Shown: positions 16,269-21,388 of the stretch, in pieces
How the letters are laid out: each line of letters begins with the position of its first letter
Position numbering within the stretch: position 1 is the stretch's first letter
Virus record (IMG/VR): IMGVR_UViG_3300032053_000547
Coordinates: 1-23,097 of that record
Strand: one strand, 5' to 3'
Length of the DNA stretch: 23,097 nucleotides
From: a virus
Program-made: the position numbers and the translations under genes
The notes under the pieces: generated by a model
Database searches by the model: none
What the model was told of the DNA's origin: nothing
Seen by the model: only the letters and a program-made list of their open reading frames with translations

Positions 16269-18004
16269 TGTCCAACTATATCGTCGATCCGGTCAATGGA
16301 GCCGATCCGAATAGCGGCCTTACAGAATCCACGGCCTGGAAAACTCTCCTCAAAGCATCCGATACTCTCATTGCCGGGGATACTGCCCGGTTACGGGGCG
16401 GACCCTATCTACCGAATGATGGGAATGTCGGACTCCGAACCAAGCGGAACGGCGCCGCCGGAGCACCGATAACCTTTAGAAATTATGGGGCCGAGATAGT
16501 TACGATCAAGGGACAATTTATCGGGGTAATGGTTGATCATAGTTTCATTGCCCTGAAAGGCCTCGCCGTAATCAACGACAACCAAGGGGCAATGGAAACT
16601 GGAATTTGTCACTGGTTCGATCATGGACAGATCAGCAATGTGACGGTTGAGGACTGTGTAGTCAGAAACATGAAACCCGGAGATCCATCTCATGGGATTC
16701 GGTTGGAGGGCGTTTCCTATGCGGTAGTTCGGAGATGCATAATGGACCATATCGGGACCGCCCCTCAACCAGGCCCAGAGGGCGGAAACGGACTGTGGAT
16801 AACCGGAAATTATTGTCTTGTTGAAGATAATCAGGTTGATTTCTGCGGCCACGCCGGATTGTTCTTAATGGGAGACAGGGTTGTTGCCAGGAGAAATAAT
16901 TTTAATGGGACTTGGGGGGTATGCGCGGAATATCTCTGCTATAACACGACTAATTTCCGATCATTGATCGAGGACAACATTTTGAGAAACGCGTCTGGTC
17001 TGCAAGATGGCCTATGGAGAGACCCCGCCTGGGAACAGATGGGGAGCGGAACGATATTCAGGCGGAACAGAATTTATCGCGGAGTCGGAGCAGCTTTCCA
17101 GATTTATTCGCGTCAGGATTACCAATCAAAGCATAATAGATTTTATCACAATGTCGCCTACGATTGCGGAGGAGTCCCGCCTCCGAGCTATCTCTGCGCG
17201 CCTTATGAGATTCAGGAGGACGTCGCTGGGACTCAAGGTGATAATATCTCCGTAAACAACATCCATTTTTTCAACAAGAGAAACGACCGGGCGACTTTCG
17301 CGGGGACAGGCAATCAAGCTGTTCTCGTTTTCCTGGTCAATTCATGGAACGATACGGACCCGATGTTTCGAGACCCGGCTAGCGGTGATTTTCGGCTCTG
17401 CGCCGGAAGCCCCTGCATTGACACCGGGCAATTCCTGACAAAGCTCCGCTCAAACGGATCGGGGCGGACGCTTGAGGTCGAGGACGCCGGGTATTTTTGT
17501 GACGGATGGGGGATCGTTGAGGGGGACTATATCCAACTCGAAGGCACGGACGAGGCTATCCAGATTGCCTCGATTGACTATGCAAATAACATCATAACCT
17601 TGAAAGAAGGCGCCTCATGGCAGGTCGGCCAGGGAGTCTCATTGCCCTTCCTTGGCACTAAGCCAGATATAGGTGCATTTGAATACTTAGGAGGAATCAT
17701 GCCAAAAAGCATTGATATCATTTTGAACATTCAGGGAATCCCCGACTATTCTATAGTGGCGGATAAACAATCAGCTTCTTTCCAGCGCGGACAAAGTGCA
17801 ACATTCAAGATCACGGCTTCAGGGATAGATGGGTATAACAAACCAATCCCATTATCTATTTCAGGATTACCCCCGAATGTGACCGCTCAGTTTTCACCAA
17901 CCTCGATATGGCCGGGGGAGGAATCCATATTGACCATTATGTCCACGGTGGCAGCCATTCCTGGTGCTTACACAATAAATGTAAAAGGGCCAGATATAAG
18001 CTAA
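16268..18004 (+). CDS. Beta-helix tailspike with C-terminal Ig-like domain
   Basis: A 578-residue protein whose ATG overlaps the previous TGA by one base. Residues 1 to about 400 show right-handed beta-helix features: repeated short strands with Asn-rich turns (VTVEDCVVRNM, CLVEDNQVDFCG, VVARRNNFNG, GTIFRRNRIYRG). An opening of 'YIVDPVNGADPNSGLT' and a later 'FRLCAGSPCIDTG' with 'PDIGAFEY' (467-474) are typical of the choice-of-anchor Q / pectate-lyase-like family. Residues 478-578 form an Ig-like domain (LSISGLPPNVTAQFSP, then GEESILTIMSTVA). The likely role is a tailspike that binds or cleaves host surface glycan. The active site could not be located. A strong ribosome site occurs inside the gene, at 17688-17701. 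Confidence 0.7.
   Translation: MSNYIVDPVNGADPNSGLTESTAWKTLLKASDTLIAGDTARLRGGPYLPNDGNVGLRTKRNGAAGAPITFRNYGAEIVTIKGQFIGVMVDHSFIALKGLAVINDNQGAMETGICHWFDHGQISNVTVEDCVVRNMKPGDPSHGIRLEGVSYAVVRRCIMDHIGTAPQPGPEGGNGLWITGNYCLVEDNQVDFCGHAGLFLMGDRVVARRNNFNGTWGVCAEYLCYNTTNFRSLIEDNILRNASGLQDGLWRDPAWEQMGSGTIFRRNRIYRGVGAAFQIYSRQDYQSKHNRFYHNVAYDCGGVPPPSYLCAPYEIQEDVAGTQGDNISVNNIHFFNKRNDRATFAGTGNQAVLVFLVNSWNDTDPMFRDPASGDFRLCAGSPCIDTGQFLTKLRSNGSGRTLEVEDAGYFCDGWGIVEGDYIQLEGTDEAIQIASIDYANNIITLKEGASWQVGQGVSLPFLGTKPDIGAFEYLGGIMPKSIDIILNIQGIPDYSIVADKQSASFQRGQSATFKITASGIDGYNKPIPLSISGLPPNVTAQFSPTSIWPGEESILTIMSTVAAIPGAYTINVKGPDIS
17688..17701 (+). promoter_or_regulatory. Internal ribosome-binding site with in-frame ATG in the tailspike gene
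   Basis: TTAGGAGG (17688-17695) precedes an in-frame ATG at 17699-17701, codon 478 of the tailspike. The site lies exactly where the 'PDIGAFEY' ending of the beta-helix family meets the Ig-like domain, and would give a separate 101-residue Ig-like product. Either it is used, or it is a relic of two fused genes. Confidence 0.5.
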
Positions 18005-18100
18005 ATGCCCCATTCACTACCGCTTAATCTGATTATTACCCGACAGGGATGGTGGTCTAGGCTGTGGCAATGGCTCAAAAGACTCCTAAGCTTCGCCTGA
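18005..18100 (+). CDS. Possible 31-residue Trp-rich amphipathic peptide
   Basis: A short open frame begins with ATG directly after the tailspike TAA (TAAATG) and ends at TGA 18098-18100. The C-terminal half, GWWSRLWQWLKRLLSFA (residues 15-31), holds four Trp and would make a clear amphipathic cationic helix: S18, R19, Q22, K25, R26 and S29 on one face, W, L and F on the other. No good ribosome site was found, so expression would depend on coupling to the tailspike stop. The shape fits a membrane-active peptide. It could also be chance, since the frame is only 96 bases. No function is claimed. Confidence 0.3.
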   Translation: MPHSLPLNLIITRQGWWSRLWQWLKRLLSFA

Positions 18101-18118
18101 TAGGTTAGGTTTGACGAT

Positions 18119-18132
18119 CTAGGTTTACCTAG
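18119..18132. repeat. Perfect inverted repeat CTAGGTTTACCTAG
   Basis: Five to six base pairs form the stem, CTAGG(T)/(A)CCTAG, with a 2-4 base centre. A related TTAGGTTT lies just upstream (about 18105-18112). It may be a protein-binding site or part of the attachment region; no T-run follows, so it is not a standard terminator. Confidence 0.4.
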
Positions 18133-18134
18133 TG

Positions 18135-18189
18135 ACCTTGCCTTCGTGAAGCCGATCGCCTCTTAAAATCGATCCTACGCGGTCAAGGT
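18135..18189 (+). other. Possible small folded RNA or DNA element (three-way junction)
   Basis: ACCTTG (18135-18140) can pair with CAAGGT (18184-18189). It encloses a short hairpin CTT-CGTG-AAG (18142-18151) and a second hairpin GATCG/CGATC (18154-18158 with 18170-18174, 11-base loop). It has no tRNA T-loop or usual acceptor length. The structure is weak and could be chance. Confidence 0.25.
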
Positions 18190-18206
18190 GTGCCCTGATT
18201 GTGCCC
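18189..18206. promoter_or_regulatory. Candidate integrase arm-type sites, left pair (TGTGCCC x2)
   Basis: TGTGCCC occurs at 18189-18195 and 18200-18206, 11 bases apart, about one helical turn. The second copy extends to TGTGCCCAAA. A matching pair lies about 200 bases to the right, at 18397-18415. Arm-type sites of tyrosine integrases are short direct repeats flanking the core. The identification is inference. Confidence 0.4.
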
Positions 18207-18358
18207 AAAGACATGGTTTATAGGTCATTTTATATCTTAGAATGTCCCGGTTTGTCTTTGAGAAATAATGATATTCCTGTCTGATAATCAGGGGGATATG
18301 GGGGGAAATTTAAAATATCTATCAGTCCGACACTGTACTGTGGAAAACTTAGAGCGGT

Positions 18359-19450
18359 TTACATTCCTGCCTTATTTTCAGGATTAAAATTGTGACTGTG
18401 CCCAAAAATGTGCCCAAGGCCTTGGACTGCTCGGTGCTTCCTTTCCCGATCTGTGTGCGAGTAAATTAGGCTTGTATAGGCCTTAGAATGCCCCAGAATC
18501 TCCGCGATCGTAACGATATCAACGCCGGACTCAAGGAGACTCGTCGTGAAGCAGTGCCTCAATAGATGAAAATGAAAGTCGATCCCGGTTTCGCGCCTGA
18601 TGATTTCCGTAGTGCGCCTAAAAATTCCCTGGTTGCGCCGATTCTGTGAGCCCAGATCAAAGATAAATTCCGTGGTGCGGGGTTGACTTAGGATTATCTT
18701 TTTCGCCGTCTCGTTGAGGGGGATCATTCTATCCTTGGCTCCCTTCCCGGTCACCAGAATTTCATCCCCGGCCAATCTATCCCAGCGCAGATTTATGACT
18801 TCGCTTTTTCTCATGCCGGTGTTGAGTGCGAGAATGACCATATCATAGAATTTCGATTGAAGCGGAGACTGGGGATTTCCCGCGATCCGCCGGCATACGG
18901 CCAAAATCTTCTCAATCTCCGCAGCCGTCAGCGCCCTCATTGAGGATGTTGTTTTATAGAATTTGATTTTCCTCAAAGGATTGGGCCCGGGATGCAGACC
19001 CCAATCTATGGCCCGATAGAACATTGTCCGAAGCAATTGCAGATAAATGTTGATCGTCGATTTGGAAAGCTTCTTATCTTCAGCCGGAGCGCGCGGCTTC
19101 CTGAATCTGCTTTTATCCTTGAGGTAAGACCGGAAATTTTCTATGGTCAGAGTCGAGATATCGGATAGATAGATTATAGAATTCGTCTCGAGAAACTTCT
19201 GGAATCGTTTTATGCGGACGATCTCGCAGGGCACGGTTGAGGGCTTAGTCGTCCAGGCCCAGGCGATGTATTGCTTGAAAAAGGCATCGATCGTTATCCG
19301 GCCTTGCTGATGTTCTGCCAGGAGTTCATTTCGCTTGTCCTGGAATCGGTCTAAGGCTTCAGATTTATTGTCGGTCTTGAGAGATTGCCGATAGCGTTTG
19401 CCCTTAATGCGGATATCGAGATAGAATCGTTTGCCGCGGCGACGAAGCAT
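18359..19450 (-). CDS. int: Tyrosine-type site-specific integrase
   Basis: A 363-residue phage integrase. Residues 1-55 form the arm-binding domain (KRFYLDIRIKGKRYRQSLKT), about 56-165 the SAM-like core-binding domain, and about 170-345 the catalytic domain. The catalytic residues are visible: R214 (LNTGMRKSEVINLRW), Lys in GKGAKDR (K236 or K239), H295 and R298 (HFHLLRH), H321 (LGHS) and nucleophile Y330 (YSHTD). All are intact, so the enzyme should be active. It would join phage and host attachment sites to form the prophage. It begins 2 bases after the lipoprotein stop (TAAGGATG), so it is the last gene of the leftward operon. The gene end points at the likely attP region. Confidence 0.95.
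   Translation of the reverse strand: MLRRRGKRFYLDIRIKGKRYRQSLKTDNKSEALDRFQDKRNELLAEHQQGRITIDAFFKQYIAWAWTTKPSTVPCEIVRIKRFQKFLETNSIIYLSDISTLTIENFRSYLKDKSRFRKPRAPAEDKKLSKSTINIYLQLLRTMFYRAIDWGLHPGPNPLRKIKFYKTTSSMRALTAAEIEKILAVCRRIAGNPQSPLQSKFYDMVILALNTGMRKSEVINLRWDRLAGDEILVTGKGAKDRMIPLNETAKKIILSQPRTTEFIFDLGSQNRRNQGIFRRTTEIIRRETGIDFHFHLLRHCFTTSLLESGVDIVTIAEILGHSKAYTSLIYSHTDRERKHRAVQGLGHIFGHSHNFNPENKAGM
18397..18415. promoter_or_regulatory. Candidate integrase arm-type sites, right pair, inside the integrase 3' end
   Basis: TGTGCCCAAA (18397) and TGTGCCCAAG (18409) lie 12 bases apart inside the integrase gene, where the other strand encodes GHIFGH. Their match with the non-coding pair at 18189-18206 argues that they are more than a coding accident. 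Overlap of an integrase gene with its attachment region is known in temperate phages. Confidence 0.4.
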
Positions 19451-19452
19451 CC

Positions 19453-19824
19453 TTATTGCTGTTTTTCGAGAATCGCGTTGACGTTCTTTTGGTCAAGACT
19501 ATACCATGCGCCGGTTGCCGCATCGACGATAACTGGGACAAGACCCATAAGGACGTCTAAGACTATCCAGCCAGCACCGATATGGTTTGCGATATTGATC
19601 ATCTGTGTTTTATAACCTTCGGCCTTGAACTCGATCTTATAACTCTTTTTTGATTCGAGTTTCAATGAGCATGGTGTCTGGCCCATATCTTCGCCATTCA
19701 CGATGACGCGCGCCTTCTGTGGATCGCTGTTGAAATTGACATCCTGACGAGTTCCCTTGAAAAGTGTCGCGCAACTAGAGAGATAAAAAAGAACGAGACC
19801 CAAAGATAGAATTTTGTTAATCAT
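19453..19824 (-). CDS. PEGA-domain lipoprotein (probable lysogenic-conversion gene)
   Basis: A 123-residue protein. A signal peptide with lipobox L15-S-S-C18 (MINKILSLGLVLFYLSSC) predicts a lipid-anchored protein with mature residue C18. Residues about 34-78 match a PEGA domain (ARVIVNGEDMGQTPCSLKL, then YKIEFKAEGYKTQ). A hydrophobic segment IVLDVLMGLVPVIVDAATGA (about 87-106) follows, a feature seen in a known family of PEGA lipoproteins of Gram-negative bacteria. AGGGAAAT precedes the ATG. It lies between the repressor and integrase genes in the same operon, 8 bases from the repressor stop, so it should be expressed in the lysogen. It could protect the host against superinfection or alter its envelope; this is inference. 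Confidence 0.75.
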   Translation of the reverse strand: MINKILSLGLVLFYLSSCATLFKGTRQDVNFNSDPQKARVIVNGEDMGQTPCSLKLESKKSYKIEFKAEGYKTQMINIANHIGAGWIVLDVLMGLVPVIVDAATGAWYSLDQKNVNAILEKQQ

Positions 19825-19832
19825 ATTTCCCT

Positions 19833-20108
19833 CTATGATTTATTTGATTTAATCCAATCTTCCATAAATCTTATAAAATCTTCCTGGTGGGGCCGGCCAT
19901 CTTGGGGATAGAAAAATTCTTCTACGCCGCATTTTAGGGCCCCTGCAATTTTGAAAAGCCAATCAATCCCATAATTTGCATTTCCGGTTTCTATTCGGCT
20001 TATTTGTTCCGACCGAGTCTTCAAGATTTTTGCCAATTGTTTTTGTTTAAGTTCACGATCATTTCGAACTTTTTTAATACGCGATCCTATTTCTCTTTTC
20101 GAAATCAT
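19833..20108 (-). CDS. XRE-family transcription regulator (probable CI-type repressor)
   Basis: About 91 residues from ATG 20108 (MISKREIGSRIKKVRNDREL...). A helix-turn-helix is plain: LKQKQLAKILKTRSEQISRIE, then a helix containing WLFKIAGALKCGVEEFF. ATG 20108 gives the normal family start; an earlier ATG at 20153 (GGGG upstream) would add a 15-residue leader (MLKIQYLDTK...). It is too short for a LexA-type peptidase domain, so induction would not be by RecA-driven self-cleavage. It is the first gene of the leftward operon and diverges from the early genes, with the palindrome at 20194-20206 in between, consistent with the lysogeny repressor. A Cro-type role cannot be excluded. Confidence 0.75.
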   Translation of the reverse strand: MISKREIGSRIKKVRNDRELKQKQLAKILKTRSEQISRIETGNANYGIDWLFKIAGALKCGVEEFFYPQDGRPHQEDFIRFMEDWIKSNKS

Positions 20109-20174
20109 CCAAGGCCGCCTTATTTTGGTATCGAGATATTGAATTTTTAGCATAATAAACCCCGCATTACAAAT

Positions 20175-20203
20175 CAAATAAAGTTAAAAAAAAGACTTGA
20201 CAA
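20175..20203 (-). promoter_or_regulatory. Candidate leftward promoter for the repressor operon
   Basis: On the minus strand TTGTCA (20203-20198) is followed after 17 bases by TATTTG (20180-20175). The -35 box is good and the -10 box is weak, as expected for a regulated lysogenic promoter. It shares its -35 position with the palindromic operator. Confidence 0.45.
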
Positions 20204-20206
20204 GTC
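20194..20206. promoter_or_regulatory. Palindromic operator GACTTG-A-CAAGTC
   Basis: A perfect 6+6 inverted repeat with one central base covers the -35 box of both the rightward and leftward promoters. A dimeric helix-turn-helix repressor bound here would block both. Either encoded HTH protein could bind. Confidence 0.65.
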
Positions 20207-20225
20207 GAATTGCTTGCTTTATATT
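20197..20225 (+). promoter_or_regulatory. Strong sigma-70 early promoter (rightward)
   Basis: TTGACA (20197-20202) and TATATT (20220-20225) are separated by exactly 17 bases. Expected start of transcription is near 20232, only about 4 bases before ATG 20236. The first mRNA would therefore be almost leaderless, as is lambda cI mRNA from its maintenance promoter. Confidence 0.75.
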
Positions 20226-20235
20226 TAACGGGCCA

Positions 20236-20463
20236 ATGATAAATACAGATACAGCGCAAATTATTGACCGATTTCGAAAATTTGTCTATGAACGTGACCT
20301 CACCCTCAAACAAATTGCTCTAATTCTGAAAATATCCCATTCCCAGGTTTCCTATATTCTCAATGGAATAGCAAAAAATCCTCACCCGAGAACGCTCTAT
20401 AAAATCAAAAAAATGATGGGGGAAATCAATGAATTCTCTGTTGTCCAAAAAAGCGGTAGCTGA
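20236..20463 (+). CDS. Small HTH regulator (Cro-like)
   Basis: A 75-residue protein with a helix-turn-helix: LTLKQIALILKISHSQVSYIL, followed by a basic stretch (KNPHPRTLYKIKKM). Start ATG 20236 is used because the frame further upstream runs through the promoter. It is the first gene after the rightward promoter and faces the repressor, the position of cro in lambdoid phages. The second HTH helix (SHSQVSYILNG) contacts DNA by family rule. Its last bases overlap the next gene by 35 bases. It could alternatively be a general XRE regulator; repressor and Cro roles are assigned from layout only. Confidence 0.65.
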   Translation: MINTDTAQIIDRFRKFVYERDLTLKQIALILKISHSQVSYILNGIAKNPHPRTLYKIKKMMGEINEFSVVQKSGS

Positions 20464-20611
20464 AATCTGGGGCTGCTCTACCAGGAAAGTAGGCCGGATA
20501 ATGCAGAAACGGGCAATAGCCTTTGTCTATATAGGCGGGCGGGTCATGTTCAAACAGGAAGACGTAAGTAAATTCATTGAGGCTCACACGATCCGGGCGC
20601 GAGCGGTTTGA
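20429..20611 (+). CDS. Excisionase-like / MerR-type (HTH_17) DNA-binding protein
   Basis: A 60-residue protein with the winged-helix pattern of excisionase family proteins: MNSLLSKKAVAEIWGCSTRK, then VGRIMQKRAIAFVYIGGRVM, and FKQEDVSKFIEAH. The layout 'lltkkevAeilgvs.rtv.rli..g.i.......grv.f..edv..fi' is the HTH_17 consensus. GGGGGAAATC before the ATG is a fair ribosome site. It may assist excision by the integrase or regulate early genes; these cannot be told apart here. The gene starts inside the end of the Cro-like gene. Confidence 0.7.
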   Translation: MNSLLSKKAVAEIWGCSTRKVGRIMQKRAIAFVYIGGRVMFKQEDVSKFIEAHTIRARAV

Positions 20612-20617
20612 AATCAT

Positions 20618-20977
20618 ATGAACAATATGAGCGAAGCTATTTCGGGCGTCAATCCAAAAATTAGGTATGCCTCTGGATTGCAATGCTACTTCTATACGAT
20701 GTTCATTACCCAGAAAAAATATAGGTTCGATGAGGTATCCAAAAAAATGGGAATTGCCGAGGATACCCTTCGCGCTTATGCCTCCGGGGAATTGCCAATT
20801 TCAGTTTCGCGGTTTCTTGATTTCATGAAGGCAACGGATGATCTCGATTATCTCAAATTCATGGCCGATGAAATGGGATGTCGGCTCAGACCGAAACTTG
20901 ATGATCGGTATGAAATTTTAATAGATAGCATCATCAATGGGGTCAAGGCAATAAGTGGAGACGGGAGCAAGAAATGA
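20618..20977 (+). CDS. CII-like phage regulatory protein
   Basis: A 119-residue protein. The middle reads YRFDEVSKKMGIAEDTLRAYASG, a helix-turn-helix-like segment, followed by SVSRFLDFMKATDDLDYLKFMADEMGC. The arrangement (short helix, 'G.s.dtLr...sG', then acidic helix ending 'ylk.ma.e.G') resembles the Phage_CP76/CII regulatory protein family, which controls the lysis-lysogeny choice. The C-terminus is basic (DGSKK). No strong ribosome site precedes ATG 20618; ATG 20627 is possible. It could also be an unrelated small HTH protein. Its final bases overlap the next gene as ATGA. Confidence 0.5.
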   Translation: MNNMSEAISGVNPKIRYASGLQCYFYTMFITQKKYRFDEVSKKMGIAEDTLRAYASGELPISVSRFLDFMKATDDLDYLKFMADEMGCRLRPKLDDRYEILIDSIINGVKAISGDGSKK

Positions 20978-21186
20978 TTTGCTTTTGCGAAGTTTGTAAC
21001 ACCACCAAAAATGAAGTCGACATGAAAGACCGCGAAATTTGCGAGTCTTGTTTTTATTCAACTCAAGGAGGAGTGAATCCAGCAGATAGGCTAAACAAAG
21101 AGACGATTAACAGCGCGAGCAAAGCGGGAGGCCCCCGGGGAACCAGGCCTCCCCGCGCGCTCGCAAAACAATTGGGGCTTTTTTAA
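20974..21186 (+). CDS. Small zinc-cluster protein
   Basis: A 70-residue protein. The N-terminal 26 residues have a CxCxxC...CxxC arrangement (CFCEVCNTTK, then CESC), a likely zinc ribbon of the kind common in small phage proteins. The remaining part is low-complexity and basic (RGTRPPRALAKQLGLF), with a very GC-rich hairpin in its DNA. GGGAG lies ahead of ATG 20974, which overlaps the previous stop. The function is unknown; a DNA- or RNA-binding accessory role is possible. There is no recognised family. Confidence 0.55.
   Translation: MICFCEVCNTTKNEVDMKDREICESCFYSTQGGVNPADRLNKETINSASKAGGPRGTRPPRALAKQLGLF
21115..21164 (+). repeat. Long GC-rich hairpin inside the zinc-cluster gene
   Basis: GCGAGC (21115-21120) can pair with GCTCGC (21159-21164), and GCGGGAGGCC (21124-21133) with GGCCTCCCCGC (21146-21156, one bulged base). 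A loop of 12 bases remains. T6 follows (21179-21184) 14 bases downstream, just before the ribosome site AAGGAGGT of the next gene. It may attenuate or protect the early transcript. Confidence 0.5.
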
Positions 21187-21196
21187 GGAGGTGAAC

Positions 21197-21388
21197 ATGG
21201 AATTAAATTTCAGTTCACAAGGAAAAGTGGGCGAGAGATTTTCTACTGACGCAGGCCAATCCCCGAATCACAGTTTGGAATTGGCCCAGATAACACAATT
21301 AGTGCAAATCGCACTAGCAATCTCTTATTTAATAGCAGAACTCACGCCCGCTGTCAAGGAGGAAACAAATGGAAACCAAAAAACCTAA
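21197..21388 (+). CDS. Small hypothetical protein of the early operon
   Basis: A 63-residue protein with a near-perfect ribosome site AAGGAGGTGAAC directly before ATG 21197. Residues 1-28 are polar (FSSQGKVGERFSTDAGQSPN). Residues about 33-50 form a hydrophobic helix, ITQLVQIALAISYLIAEL, which may be a membrane segment or a coiled coil/dimer helix. No family was recognised. It overlaps the next gene by 20 bases and is part of the same operon. A cryptic role with the annealing protein downstream is possible but not shown. Confidence 0.5.
   Translation: MELNFSSQGKVGERFSTDAGQSPNHSLELAQITQLVQIALAISYLIAELTPAVKEETNGNQKT

Larger units (their letters stand above)
18101..18358. other. Non-coding stretch between tail genes and integrase
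   Basis: No convincing gene, tRNA or terminator is seen in these 258 bases. They hold several inverted repeats (CTAGGTTTACCTAG at 18119-18132, a possible three-way junction at 18135-18189, CTGATAATCAG at 18281-18291) and a TGTGCCC pair at 18189-18206. The location beside the integrase 3' end makes this the best place for attP. Confidence 0.5.

Noticed and set aside
15084-18004. Diversity-generating retroelement target in the tailspike or fibre
   Set aside because: No reverse transcriptase or template repeat is present in the window and no adenine-biased variable repeat was seen.
18131-18190. tRNA gene or tRNA-derived attachment site
   Set aside because: No T-loop, no 7-base acceptor stem and no anticodon arm of normal size; only a weak junction-like fold.
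20109-20177. N-terminal extension of the repressor from the ATT codon at 20177
   Set aside because: ATT is an implausible start. ATG 20153 remains possible, but ATG 20108 gives the normal helix-turn-helix family start.
20197-20235. Upstream extension of the Cro-like protein from TTG 20197
   Set aside because: That codon is the -35 box TTGACA of the promoter, and the extension would run through the -10 box, upstream of the transcription start.
19833-20463. Toxin-antitoxin pair made of the two small HTH genes
   Set aside because: The genes diverge around a shared operator and precede excisionase-, CII- and recombination-type genes, which fits a repressor/Cro switch better; no toxin fold is seen.
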